The position numbers and the translations under genes are program-made. From Flavobacterium chryseum (GTDB lineage Bacteria; Bacteroidota; Bacteroidia; Flavobacteriales; Flavobacteriaceae): a stretch of 64,000 nucleotides of DNA. The DNA lies in assembly GCF_004362015.1 (NCBI RefSeq), contig NZ_SNWW01000007.1, positions 62,001 through 126,000 on the forward strand, written 5' to 3'. The notes under the pieces are model-generated. The model saw only the letters and a program-made list of their open reading frames with translations. It did not search any database and was not told the origin of the DNA. How positions within the stretch are numbered: position 1 is the first letter of the stretch; each line of letters starts with the position of its first letter. Of the stretch, positions 18,545-27,556 are shown one piece after another.

Positions 18545-20605
18545 TTAGCCTTTAATTTTCTCTAAATCTAATAAAAAACTAAATTCTTTTGCTAAGTCTT
18601 TTAAAGCCTCAAATCGTCCTGAAGCACCGCCATGTCCAGCATCCATGTTGGTATCTAGAAACAAAAGATTATCGTTTGTTTTCATGTTTCTCAACTTAGC
18701 TACCCATTTGGCAGGCTCCCAATACTGTACTTGCGAATCATGCAATCCTGTAGAAACGTACATATTTGGATATTGTTGCGCTTTTACGTTATCGTACGGC
18801 GAATACGACAACATATAATCGTAATATTTTTTATTATTTGGGTTTCCCCATTCGTCATATTCCCCAGTTGTTAGCGGAATACTGTCATCGAGCATGGTTG
18901 TAATAACATCTACAAAAGGAACCTGAGCAATAACTCCGTTGTACAATTCCGGAGCTTCATTTACAATAACGCCCATCAAAAGTCCTCCTGCAGATCCTCC
19001 TTCTGCATACAAATGTTCGGCAGAAGTATATTTCTCGTTTATTACAAATTTAGAGCAATCAATGAAATCTGTAAAGGTATTTTTCTTTTTTAACAGTTTT
19101 CCATCTTCATACCATTGTCTCCCTAAATCTTCTCCTCCTCTAATATGTGCAATGGCATAAACAAAACCGCGGTCTAAGAGCGAAAGTCTTGTTGACGAAA
19201 AATAAGTATCCATAGTTATCCCATAAGAACCATAGGCATAAAGAAGCAGCGGATTTTTACCATTTTTCTCTAATCCTTTTCTATAAATCATCGAAATTGG
19301 AACCTTTACTCCATCTCTGGCGGTTGCCCAAACGCGTTCTTCAATATAATTCTCTTTATCAAATTTTCCTCCTAAAACCTGTTGCTCTTTTAAGATTTCT
19401 TTGGTTTTGGTCTTCATATTAAAATCAATTACAGACGATGGCGTTGCAAGCGACTGATAACTGTAACGTAATATATCGGTATCAAAATCAATATTGGTTG
19501 TGGTGTAAGCATTATACGTTTCGCTGCCAAAAGGAAGGTAATAATCCGGCTCGTCATTCCAAGGCATGATTCTGATATGATTTAAACCATTTGATCTTTC
19601 TTCAACTACTAAATAGTTTTTGAAGATTTCAATATCTTCCAGTAAAACATCTTCACGATGCGGAATAAGATCAACCCAGTTTTTCTTTCCTGTTTTATTT
19701 TCAGGCGTTTTCATCAACTTAAAGTTGGTTGCCTTGTCTTTATTGGTTAAAATATAAAAAGAGTCTTCAAAATGCGAAATACTATATTCCAGACCACGTA
19801 CACGAGTTTGAAACACTTCAAATTCACCATCGGGATTATCAGAATTCAGAATTCGATATTCGGTTGTTAAAGTACTTCCTGAACCAATAACAATATATTT
19901 TCTTGATTTTTCTTTGCTTATCGAAACATTAAATGTATCATCGGTTTCATTAAAAACCAAAACGTCAGCTGATGAATCAGTATTTAATTTATGTCTGAAT
20001 ACTTTATCTGATCTTAAAGTAACTTCATCTTGTTTGACATAAAATATGGTTTGATTGTCATTTGCCCAAACAGAACCGCCCGTTGCATTTTCGATTTTAT
20101 CTGACAAAATTTCTCCTGTCTCTAAATTTTTAATTTGAATGGTATAAATTCTTCTTCCAACAATATCAAGTCCAAAACTTGCAAATTTATTGTCCGGACT
20201 TATGCTTAATCCTCCTAATTTAAAATACGCATACCCTTTTGCCATCTCGTTACAGTTGAATAAAATTTCTTCATCTGCAGAAAGGCTTCCTTTTTTTCTT
20301 GAAAATATTGGATAATCTTGACCGGTTTCAAAACGAGTAATATAAAAATAACCATTGTAAAAATAAGGAACAGAAGAATCATCTTCTTTTATTCGGCTCT
20401 TCATTTCTTCATATAAAGATTCCTGAAGCTGTTTTGTATGCGCTGTCATGCTTTGGTAATAAGCATTTTCCTGATTTAAATAATCAATTACCTCAGGATT
20501 TTCACGGTCATTTAGCCAAAAATAGTTATCAGTTCGTATTTCTTTATGTTTTTTTAATGATTTTGAAATTTCTTTGGCCTTTGGTGCCTTTATATCGTTT
20601 TGCAT
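18545..20605 (-). CDS. ptrB: S9 family peptidase, oligopeptidase B-like
   Basis: 686 residues from the chosen Met. The N-terminal half is a seven-bladed beta-propeller, the C-terminal half an alpha/beta hydrolase. The catalytic Ser is in 'GGSAGG' (Ser538) and the His in 'DAGHGG' (His658). The motif 'YGSYGI', the 'HIRGGEDLGRQWYEDG' loop and the N-terminal 'R.D.YFWL' are typical of protease II. It cleaves short peptides after basic residues. An in-frame start at 20653 would add a hydrophobic stretch, but the family's conserved N-terminus begins at 20605. Divergent from ybaB. Confidence 0.92.
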   Translation of the reverse strand: MQNDIKAPKAKEISKSLKKHKEIRTDNYFWLNDRENPEVIDYLNQENAYYQSMTAHTKQLQESLYEEMKSRIKEDDSSVPYFYNGYFYITRFETGQDYPIFSRKKGSLSADEEILFNCNEMAKGYAYFKLGGLSISPDNKFASFGLDIVGRRIYTIQIKNLETGEILSDKIENATGGSVWANDNQTIFYVKQDEVTLRSDKVFRHKLNTDSSADVLVFNETDDTFNVSISKEKSRKYIVIGSGSTLTTEYRILNSDNPDGEFEVFQTRVRGLEYSISHFEDSFYILTNKDKATNFKLMKTPENKTGKKNWVDLIPHREDVLLEDIEIFKNYLVVEERSNGLNHIRIMPWNDEPDYYLPFGSETYNAYTTTNIDFDTDILRYSYQSLATPSSVIDFNMKTKTKEILKEQQVLGGKFDKENYIEERVWATARDGVKVPISMIYRKGLEKNGKNPLLLYAYGSYGITMDTYFSSTRLSLLDRGFVYAIAHIRGGEDLGRQWYEDGKLLKKKNTFTDFIDCSKFVINEKYTSAEHLYAEGGSAGGLLMGVIVNEAPELYNGVIAQVPFVDVITTMLDDSIPLTTGEYDEWGNPNNKKYYDYMLSYSPYDNVKAQQYPNMYVSTGLHDSQVQYWEPAKWVAKLRNMKTNDNLLFLDTNMDAGHGGASGRFEALKDLAKEFSFLLDLEKIKG

Positions 20606-20689
20606 TTGTTGGACATTAATTTTTATAAGAAGGAGCAAAAATACTATAATCACAATAGAACGGGATTAATTTTTTCATAAAATATTCTA

Positions 20690-20719
20690 TTGTTTTAATA
20701 CAGCAATATACTAATTTTG
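20690..20719 (+). promoter_or_regulatory. Bacteroidota-type promoter for ybaB
   Basis: TTG (20690-20692), 19-bp spacer, TAATTTTG (20712-20719) match TTG-N17-23-TAnnTTTG, 26 bp before the ybaB start codon. Confidence 0.6.
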
Positions 20720-20745
20720 TATGAGATAATTTAAAAATCAACAAA

Positions 20746-21066
20746 ATGGATTTAATGGGAATGATGGGTAAACTTAAAGAGACCCAACAAAAGATAGAAG
20801 ATACAAAAAAGCGTTTGGATACCGTTTTAATTGATGAACAAAGCGCTGACGGATTATTAAAGGTGACATTAACAGCTAATAGAAAGGTACAATCAATCTC
20901 TATTGATGATTCTTTATTAGAAGACAAAGAACAACTTGAAGATTACTTAATTGTAACCTTAAATAAAGCAATTGAAAAAGCAACAAGCGTAAACGAAAGA
21001 GAACTTGACGCCGTTGCCAAAATGGATATGCCGATGATTCCGGGAATGGATGATCTTTTTAAATAA
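20746..21066 (+). CDS. YbaB/EbfC family nucleoid-associated protein
   Basis: 106 residues, the usual family length. The N-terminal coiled-coil helix ('[19 protein letters not shown]') is followed by the beta sheet ('[19 protein letters not shown]') and a C-terminal helix ('[14 protein letters not shown]'). YbaB/EbfC proteins are dimeric cytosolic DNA binders. It is transcribed alone here from a recognisable promoter and closed by a hairpin terminator; the usual dnaX-recR neighbours of other phyla are absent. Confidence 0.93.
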   Translation: MDLMGMMGKLKETQQKIEDTKKRLDTVLIDEQSADGLLKVTLTANRKVQSISIDDSLLEDKEQLEDYLIVTLNKAIEKATSVNERELDAVAKMDMPMIPGMDDLFK

Positions 21067-21088
21067 AGGTACTGAGGTTCTAGGTAAA

Positions 21089-21132
21089 AAAGGTTCAAAG
21101 GTTTTCACATTGTGAGTAACCTTTGAACCTTT
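21089..21132 (+). terminator. Long hairpin terminator after ybaB
   Basis: A perfect 15-bp stem (AAAGGTTCAAAGGTT / AACCTTTGAACCTTT) with an internal CACA/TGTG pairing. Related 'AAGGTTC / CTTTGAAC' copies continue to about 21195, so it is part of a small degenerate repeat. Convergent with the threonine aldolase gene. Confidence 0.7.
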
Positions 21133-21195
21133 ATCTTTTATACCAATAAGTTGAAGCCTTTGTTCCTCTGAACCTTTGCAACTTTGAACTTTTTC

Positions 21196-22215
21196 CTAAA
21201 ATTTCGAAAGCGTCTCTAAAACATACGTATGCATTACTTCTCTATAATCTAAATGCGTTACAATTCGAAGTTTATTATGTCCCATTGAGCTTATTGAGAT
21301 ATTCTTTTGTTTTAGTTTTTCGATTAAAAGATGGTCTTTATACCCTTCTGCCAATGAAAAAATCAAAATATTGGTTTCTACAGGTTCTATTGCTGCAACC
21401 CATGGTTTTGTAGCTAAAACTGCTGCAATTTCTTTAGCTCTACGGTGGTCTTCGGCTAATCTTTCAATATTATGTGCCAATGCATATAATCCGGCCGCGG
21501 CCAAATAACCAACCTGACGCATCCCTCCGCCAAATATCTTCCTGATTCTCAACGCTCTATGAATATCAGCTTTACTTCCAAGTAAAACAGAACCTATGGG
21601 AGCGCCCAATCCCTTTGATAAACAAACCGAAATTGTGTCGAAAATAGCCCCAAATTCCTTAGGATTTTGTCTTTTCGCTACCAATGCATTCCAAATTCTG
21701 GCACCATCTAAATGGAACTTTAAATTATTGGCGTCACATACTTTTTTTATTTCTCTTAAATCATCTAATTCGTAACACGCGCCACCACCTTTATTGGTTG
21801 TATTTTCTACACAAACCAAACTCGTTAAAGGACTATGATAGAACTCCGGATCGTTAATCGCCGCCGCTACCTGAGCTGCATTTATCATTCCTCTGTCTCC
21901 ATCTATCAAACAGCAGGATACGCCGCTATTAAAGGAAACTCCTCCTCCTTCATAATGATAAACATGCGCATATTTATCTGCAATTAATTGTTCTCCTGGT
22001 TGTGTATGTAATTTAATTGCGGTTTGATTTGCCATAGTTCCTGACGGAAAAAAAAGTCCAGCTTCCATACCAAAAAATTCGGCTACTCTTGTCTCTAATT
22101 CGATAACCGTAGGATCTTGTTTGTATACGTCGTCGCCAACCTGAGCGTTAAACATATATTGTAACATTTCGTATGTAGGTTTGGTAATGGTATCGCTAAT
22201 TAAATTTATTTCCAT
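21196..22215 (-). CDS. ltaE: Low-specificity threonine aldolase (GntG family)
   Basis: 339 residues, fold-type I PLP enzyme splitting L-threonine or allo-threonine to glycine and acetaldehyde in the cytosol. Seen: N-terminal 'ISDTITKPT', 'VGDDVY..DPTV.ELE', 'FFPSGTMANQ', 'HLDGARIWNA' with the PLP-pyridine Asp, and 'SVCLSKGLGAP' with the Schiff-base Lys. Full length. It faces ybaB convergently and prfB divergently. Confidence 0.95.
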   Translation of the reverse strand: MEINLISDTITKPTYEMLQYMFNAQVGDDVYKQDPTVIELETRVAEFFGMEAGLFFPSGTMANQTAIKLHTQPGEQLIADKYAHVYHYEGGGVSFNSGVSCCLIDGDRGMINAAQVAAAINDPEFYHSPLTSLVCVENTTNKGGGACYELDDLREIKKVCDANNLKFHLDGARIWNALVAKRQNPKEFGAIFDTISVCLSKGLGAPIGSVLLGSKADIHRALRIRKIFGGGMRQVGYLAAAGLYALAHNIERLAEDHRRAKEIAAVLATKPWVAAIEPVETNILIFSLAEGYKDHLLIEKLKQKNISISSMGHNKLRIVTHLDYREVMHTYVLETLSKF

Positions 22216-22365
22216 ATTCTAAAAACTATATCTTATTTTTGTACAACAAAATTACGTATTACTTATAGTTATTCTTTGTGAGTTTTAATAAATTTTAACT
22301 CATCAATAAACTAAAACCAAATTAACGTAATATTTATAAAAAACATATAAAACTAATATTAATTT

Positions 22366-23464
22366 ATGACAACTACCGAACAAATAAAAGGTATTGTGGA
22401 GCGCCTTGGTGCGTTGAGGAGGTATCTTTGACGTTGATGCCAAATTAATTGAAATTGCCAACGAAGAAGAAAAAACCTTCGCTCCCGATTTTTGGAATAA
22501 TGCAAAAGAAGCTGAAGTCATTGTAAAGAACCTTCGAAACAAAAAAAAATGGATCGAAGATTACAACAAAGCTATCGAACTTACTGATGAGCTGCAGCTT
22601 GCCTATGATTTTTATAAAGAAGGGGAACTTTCTTCAGAAGAATTAGACGAGCACTATAACACAACGCAAACTCATATTGAAAACATCGAGTTTAAAAACA
22701 TGCTTTCTGACGAAGGTGACAGTTTAAGTGCTGTTGTTCAGATTACTGCCGGAGCCGGCGGAACCGAAAGCTGCGACTGGGCCGGAATGCTGATGCGTAT
22801 GTACATGATGTGGGGAGAAAGTTATGGCTATAAAATAAAAGAACTTAACTTTCAGGAAGGTGAGGTTGCAGGAATTAAAACTGTTACTTTAGAGTTTGAA
22901 GGTGATTATTCTTTTGGCTATTTAAAAGGAGAAAACGGCGTACATCGTTTAGTCCGAATTTCGCCTTTTGATAGTAATGCCAAACGTCACACTTCATTTG
23001 TATCTGTTTACGTTTATCCGCTTGTTGATGATAGTATCGAAATTGACATTAATCCTGCTGATATCGAAATTACAACTTCGCGATCAAGTGGTGCCGGAGG
23101 ACAAAACGTAAATAAGGTTGAGACAAAAGTGCAATTGGTACACAAACCAACCGGAATTCAGGTTCAGTGTTCAGAAACCCGATCTCAACAAGACAACAGA
23201 CAACGTGCCATGCAAATGTTACGCTCTCAATTATATGAAATTGAGTTGAAAAAACAACAAGCGCAACGTGCTGATATTGAAGCCGGAAAAATGAAAATAG
23301 AATGGGGTTCGCAAATACGTAATTATGTTATGCAGCCTTATAAATTAGTAAAAGATGTTCGTACCGGTTACGAAACCAGCGATGTTGATGGCGTAATGAA
23401 CGGAAATATTGATGCTTTCCTAAAAGCATTTTTAATGATGATGGGACAAAAAGAAGAGGAATAA
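22366..23464 (+). CDS. prfB: Peptide chain release factor 2, expressed by programmed +1 frameshift
   Basis: The ATG at 22366 opens a 21-codon frame ('[21 protein letters not shown]') ending in TGA at 22429-22431. The +1 frame continues from GAC (22430) as '[14 protein letters not shown]' to 23464, giving about 365 residues, the normal RF2 size. The stop-codon recognition motif 'SPF' and the peptidyl-hydrolysis motif 'GGQ' (in '[12 protein letters not shown]') are intact. RF2 releases peptides at UGA and UAA. Annotating only from the internal Met at 22700 would lose the first third of the protein. Confidence 0.97.
22417..22432 (+). promoter_or_regulatory. Programmed +1 frameshift site of prfB
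   Basis: AGGAGG, 3-nt spacer, CTT TGA C: an internal Shine-Dalgarno-like hexamer placed as in the classic RF2 site, with slippery CTT and in-frame TGA. Low RF2 slows termination and favours the shift, so RF2 controls its own synthesis. Confidence 0.95.
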
Positions 23465-23590
23465 AATTTTAAACATTTAAAATTTTTCTTTGAACCATTA
23501 AGTTATTAAGTTTCATTAAGAAGCAAAAACTTAATTTTTCTTAATATCTTAATGGTTAATTAAATAATTTTCATTTTAAATCTATATAGT

Positions 23591-24034
23591 ATGATTAAAT
23601 GGGCAGATGTAATTCGTTTTACAAATAAAGGAAATCCAATTCCGGAAAAAAGAGTAGAGAAAACAGAGGAAGAATGGAAACAGATCTTAACCCCTGAAGA
23701 ATATCAGGTAACACGTTTAAAAGGTACCGAAAGATCATTTAGCTCAGAACTTTGCAGTTTATTTGATCCTGGAATTTATGAATGCAAATGTTGTGGAACT
23801 TTGCTTTTTGATGCGTCAGAAAAATTTGAATCCGGAACAGGCTGGCCTTCATTTACACAACCAATTAAAGAAAATGCAATCGCCTATCATGCTGACAAAT
23901 CACACGGAATGATTCGTGTTGAGGTTGTTTGCAGTACTTGTGATGCGCATTTGGGGCATATTTTCCCTGATGGTCCTGAACCAAGCGGCTTACGTTATTG
24001 TATAAACGCTGTGTCATTATCTAAAATAAAATAA
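23591..24034 (+). CDS. msrB: Peptide-methionine (R)-S-oxide reductase
   Basis: 147 residues, a full MsrB domain. The structural zinc cysteines appear as 'CKCCG' and 'CSTCDAHLGH'; 'GTGWPSF' forms the pocket; the catalytic Cys is in 'RYCINA'. It repairs the R form of methionine sulfoxide with thioredoxin as donor. No signal peptide, so cytosolic. Its own transcript ends in the hairpin at 24059-24097. Confidence 0.95.
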   Translation: MIKWADVIRFTNKGNPIPEKRVEKTEEEWKQILTPEEYQVTRLKGTERSFSSELCSLFDPGIYECKCCGTLLFDASEKFESGTGWPSFTQPIKENAIAYHADKSHGMIRVEVVCSTCDAHLGHIFPDGPEPSGLRYCINAVSLSKIK

Positions 24035-24058
24035 TAATTTAAGATTAAATTATTCAAG

Positions 24059-24097
24059 AAAAGCGATTCCTTTTTATCCAAAAAGAGAATCGCTTTT
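24059..24097 (+). terminator. Terminator after msrB
   Basis: Stem AAAAGCGATTC / GAATCGCTTTT followed by a T-run. Confidence 0.85.
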
Positions 24098-24645
24098 TTA
24101 TTTGTAGTCTGTTTCAACTAACAATAACTAAAAATAAGTTTTAACTTACCAATTATAATTGTTGTCAATATTGATTGTAAACATTAACAAAATCTATTTA
24201 AAAATCCTTACTATAATTTTCATCAACAATTGGACAAAAAAATAACTGATCTCTGATGATAATCAAAAAAAGTGCAATAACTTACAAAATACGGTACTCT
24301 CTCAATCATCAAAAAAGACTTAATTTATAAGCCGCAGTAATATCTAAAATAGCTAAACCTTAAACAGATAGATTATTACAAATTATAAAATTACATATTC
24401 CTATTATTGCCTCAAAAAAATATTTTAAACTTACATATGATATAATAAGTGATGTAATAAAAGCCTCACATTGCACTTTGCAAATACAAATCAAACAATA
24501 AATTAATAGTATTTATGTTAATTTTGTAATATTTAAACTATTATTTATAATACTGTGTAAAAAACTTCAGAATAAGATTAGGTAATTTAAATGTAAATCA
24601 TTTTATTTGGCGAATATTAAACCTTAAGTCAACTAAATTTACTAA
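24098..24645. other. Very AT-rich intergenic region
   Basis: About 550 bp without a credible gene on either strand and without a clear repeat. A -7-like TAATTTTG at 24519-24526 lies about 120 bp upstream of the lpxD-like gene but has no good TTG partner. Perhaps a decayed gene; nothing readable remains. Confidence 0.35.
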
Positions 24646-25644
24646 ATGAAATCCTACTCAATTCATGAAATCAATGAAGTTATAAATGGCGTAATATACG
24701 GCAATACTTCTCAATGCATTACAGCTACAGAACAATTAGAAAAAGCTACAACCTCTGAAATTTCTTTTATTGGAAACAAGAAATATGAAAAATTATGGGA
24801 AGTATCAAAAGCTTCAGTTGCAGTTGTTAACGAAGACATTTCGATTGAACCTGGAGAAAACCGTGCTTTTATCAAAGTAAAAAATGCAGATTTGGCAATG
24901 TCTCAAATTTTGGCACTTTTTGCTCCTCCTACTCCAATTTTTCATACCAACATTCATAAAACTGCTACAGTAGATGAAACTGCAACTATTGGCGAAGGAG
25001 CCAGAATTGGTGCAGGTTGTTATATTGGCCCAAATGTAGAAATTGGAGCTAACGCCACTATTTATCCAAATGTGACAATTTTAGACGAATGTACCATTGG
25101 TAAAAACACTATTATATGGTCTGGAACTGTAGTTCGTGAACGTTGTCATATTGGTAGCGATTGCATTATTCACCCAAACGCAACAATTGGTGCTGATGGT
25201 TTCGGATTCCGTCCTTGTAAAGAAAAAGGATTAGTGAAAATTCCACAAATTGGAAATGTTATTATCGGAAACGGAGTTGAAATTGGCGCAAACTCTTGTG
25301 TTGATCGTGGAAAATTCAGTTCTACAATTCTTGGTGATGGCTGTAAAATTGATAATCTGGTTCAGATTGGGCATAACAGTAAATTAGGGAAGTTTTGTAT
25401 TATGGCAGGAAATAGTGGTTTAGCCGGTTCTGTAACTTTAGGAAATGGTGTAATTATTGGCGGAAGCGCTTCGATAAAAGATCATACCACTATTGGCGAC
25501 GGAGCTATTGTTGGTGCTGGTTCGGGGGTTACCGGAGATATTGCCGCCGGAAAAACAATGTTAGGATATCCAGCTGTTGAAGCACGTGATGCACTAAAAC
25601 AATGGGCTATTTTAAAGAGAATGGTTTGCGATTCTAAAAAATAA
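24646..25644 (+). CDS. lpxD: LpxD-like UDP-3-O-acylglucosamine N-acyltransferase
   Basis: 332 residues. The N-terminal LpxD domain (about 1-95) is followed by a left-handed beta-helix of hexapeptide repeats (about 100-300, 'IGEGARIGAGCYIG') and a C-terminal helix. The catalytic His sits in 'QIGHNSKLG', and the 'NATIGADGFGFRP' loop is typical. LpxD adds the second acyl chain in lipid A synthesis. It stands alone, without lpxC, fabZ or lpxA, so it may be a second paralogue acting on another sugar. Ends in a hairpin shared with the convergent gene. Confidence 0.85.
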   Translation: MKSYSIHEINEVINGVIYGNTSQCITATEQLEKATTSEISFIGNKKYEKLWEVSKASVAVVNEDISIEPGENRAFIKVKNADLAMSQILALFAPPTPIFHTNIHKTATVDETATIGEGARIGAGCYIGPNVEIGANATIYPNVTILDECTIGKNTIIWSGTVVRERCHIGSDCIIHPNATIGADGFGFRPCKEKGLVKIPQIGNVIIGNGVEIGANSCVDRGKFSSTILGDGCKIDNLVQIGHNSKLGKFCIMAGNSGLAGSVTLGNGVIIGGSASIKDHTTIGDGAIVGAGSGVTGDIAAGKTMLGYPAVEARDALKQWAILKRMVCDSKK

Positions 25645-25666
25645 ATTAAACGATATTATATATAAA

Positions 25667-25693
25667 AAAAACAGAAGTTAATCTTCTGTTTTT
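25667..25693. terminator. Bidirectional terminator
   Basis: Stem AAAAACAGAAG / CTTCTGTTTTT, loop TTAAT, between convergent genes. Confidence 0.85.
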
Positions 25694-25708
25694 TTTTGCT
25701 TTATACTT

Positions 25709-25936
25709 TTATAAGGCTTCACATTCAAAGCCCAGAATCTTCATTAAAATAATAATCTCTTTCATAATATTATTATCGGATTCAAATCGCAAAATCCGAT
25801 CGCAATCTTCAAGATCAAAATTCCATTTAGAGTTCGGAAATAATCTATTCAGTTTTGGAGTAATCCGCTGTACTTTCGAAAGCGTATTTACATTTGTTTT
25901 AAATACTAAAACCATGGTTTGAATTCTTTTGGTCAT
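25709..25936 (-). CDS. Small HMA-like-fold protein lacking the metal-binding CxxC
   Basis: 75 residues. The pattern 'VFKTNVNTLSKVQRITPKLN', 'SKWNFDLEDCDRILRFES', 'ILMKILGFECEAL' follows a heavy-metal-associated (Atx1-like) beta-alpha-beta domain, but 'NTLS' stands where such domains have CxxC. Function unknown; metal binding through the usual site is not possible. Last gene of a four-gene minus-strand set behind a TetR regulator, 8 bp after the DUF3817-like gene. Confidence 0.65.
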   Translation of the reverse strand: MTKRIQTMVLVFKTNVNTLSKVQRITPKLNRLFPNSKWNFDLEDCDRILRFESDNNIMKEIIILMKILGFECEAL

Positions 25937-25944
25937 TAAATGTT

Positions 25945-26259
25945 TTAGTTTTTCAAATCTATTTTACTTAAAATTTTGGCATCGATATAAAAAGTCCCAA
26001 ACGGAATTATACACGACAGAAGAACTTTCCAGGTTGTATCCTTAAATTTCCAATTTTGTTCAACACCTACACTCAAAGTATTAAAAACGAAGAGCAAAAA
26101 CAAAGCTCCGTGTATTGTACCAACTGGTCTGGTTAAAATTGGCATTTCAAAAATATATTTTAAAGGCATCGCAATAAAAAGCAAAATCAATAATGATGTT
26201 CCTTCTAAAAACCCAATAATTCGTAATCTTCCGGTATTTGTCTGCAGTAAATTTTTCAT
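25945..26259 (-). CDS. DUF3817-type small membrane protein
   Basis: 104 residues with three hydrophobic segments ('LLILLFIAMPLKYIF', 'GALFLLFVFNTLSVGV', 'VLLSCIIPFGTFYID') and the 'LR..G..EG.S.L.L......K' start typical of DUF3817 inner-membrane proteins. Function unknown. Six bp separate it from the upstream membrane-protein gene, so they are co-transcribed. Confidence 0.8.
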   Translation of the reverse strand: MKNLLQTNTGRLRIIGFLEGTSLLILLFIAMPLKYIFEMPILTRPVGTIHGALFLLFVFNTLSVGVEQNWKFKDTTWKVLLSCIIPFGTFYIDAKILSKIDLKN

Positions 26260-26264
26260 AAGTT

Positions 26265-26723
26265 TTATCTAAAATAAGGTCTGTTTGCTAAAGGAGAAAA
26301 TGGCCAGGGAATGGCAATAAAAATCACAATTAAAGCAATAGAAAACCAAACTAACATCGTTTTAAATTTATCATTATCATTTGCCTTTCTTTTGGCTAAA
26401 GCCGAACCAATCGTAATTAAAACAATAGCAGATAACATCAGGAAAATATGCAATAACCCGAAAAATACGATCTCGGTATTTTGAATTCCTTCTTTAAAGT
26501 TTTTCCAGAAGTACTTTACTATCGGACTTTGTACATAGATTAAAATCCCAAAAACTAACTGAATATGGGCAATCGTTGCAGTCCAATGTCGAACTGAATT
26601 GTCTGTCTTTGTAAAAATTGAATGAGTAGAATAACCTTTATAAGCTCTGAAAATCGAGTACAATAAGCTTCCTAATACGAGCCATCGCAAGATCGAATGG
26701 CAAAATAATAGCGTTTGATACAT
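26265..26723 (-). CDS. Four-helix integral membrane protein, cytochrome b-like
   Basis: 152 residues from Met at 26723 with four hydrophobic segments. Conserved-looking His in 'FCHSILRWLVLG', 'RHWTATIAHIQLVFG' and 'FGLLHIFLMLSA' could ligate heme, but no family is certain. An in-frame Met at 26747 would add eight polar residues that look non-native. First gene of the TetR-controlled set; the matching operator lies 38 bp upstream of the chosen start. Confidence 0.7.
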   Translation of the reverse strand: MYQTLLFCHSILRWLVLGSLLYSIFRAYKGYSTHSIFTKTDNSVRHWTATIAHIQLVFGILIYVQSPIVKYFWKNFKEGIQNTEIVFFGLLHIFLMLSAIVLITIGSALAKRKANDNDKFKTMLVWFSIALIVIFIAIPWPFSPLANRPYFR

Positions 26724-26760
26724 TGTTTTTTGATTATGACAATGCAAATATATTCAAAAA

Positions 26761-26776
26761 CATACTAATTGGTATG
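26761..26776. promoter_or_regulatory. Palindromic operator upstream of the small membrane-gene set
   Basis: CATACTAATTGGTATG, inside a longer near-palindrome (TTCAAAAA ... TTTTTGAA, 26753-26784). Its core matches the operator in front of the TetR gene. Confidence 0.65.
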
Positions 26777-26791
26777 TTTTTGAAAGTAAAA

Positions 26792-27382
26792 TTATTTTAA
26801 GCTATTTAAATAATTTTTAAACTCTTGTAAATAAAGCACATAACATGAATTATTATCCTGAAGTTTTCCGAAATTACGGATTCCCCAATATCCCGACATG
26901 ATAAAAAAAGCAACTTGTTCACCGTTTACATCTTTCCTGATTAAACCCGATTTTTGACCGTTCAAAATACCTTTTTCAATAATTCTTTTCCATTGCTCTA
27001 CTAATTCAGACAAGGCAATGCTAAACTGATTATTCCAAGGCGTCATTTCTTGTGTGAGGTTTCCAACTGGACAGCCGTACTTTACCTGTAAAAAAGGATC
27101 TTCAAGAAGCAAATAAGAAATCATATTGTAAAAATCATCAACAGGATTTAAAGAATTCTCAATTGGCTGTATAAAACTTTCCATCATTACAGGTTTTAAA
27201 ATCTCCTCAATAATGGCAACTCCCATTTCATCTTTTGTTTTAAAATGATAATAAAACGCACCTTTTGTTACTTGCGTTGTCGCAATAATATCATCGATAC
27301 TAGTGGTTTGATATCCTTTAGAATAAATCAATTCAAACGCTTTGTTCAGAATTGTCAGTCTTGTATTTGCAGCTTTTGACAT
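26792..27382 (-). CDS. TetR/AcrR family transcriptional regulator
   Basis: 196 residues. The N-terminal helix-turn-helix ('GYQTTSIDDIIATTQVTKGAFYYHFKTKDE', about 20-49) is a textbook TetR signature; the C-terminal ligand domain has 'YGCPVGNLTQEM', common in the TetR_C_33/YxaF-like subgroup. It probably represses itself and the genes downstream on the same strand through the two palindromes flanking it. The ligand is unknown. Confidence 0.92.
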   Translation of the reverse strand: MSKAANTRLTILNKAFELIYSKGYQTTSIDDIIATTQVTKGAFYYHFKTKDEMGVAIIEEILKPVMMESFIQPIENSLNPVDDFYNMISYLLLEDPFLQVKYGCPVGNLTQEMTPWNNQFSIALSELVEQWKRIIEKGILNGQKSGLIRKDVNGEQVAFFIMSGYWGIRNFGKLQDNNSCYVLYLQEFKNYLNSLK

Positions 27383-27387
27383 AAAAA

Positions 27388-27401
27388 ATACTAATTAGTA
27401 T
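27388..27401. promoter_or_regulatory. Perfect palindromic TetR operator
   Basis: ATACTAATTAGTAT, 5 bp upstream of the tetR-type start codon; the same half-site occurs at 26761-26776. Confidence 0.75.
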
Positions 27402-27556
27402 GAAATAACAAATTAAGGCAAAAAATATGACTTCCTGTAAATTCAGAATTAATACATAAAATCAATTAAAGTTTTTATTTTATGAAATCATAAATCCAAT
27501 TTATCAATTGATTTTGTAAATTAGCCAACAGTATTTTGTAAAAACATCAATTTCTT

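Noticed and set aside
22303..22542. Minus-strand frame over the start of prfB
   Set aside because: Shadow of the frameshifted first part of release factor 2.
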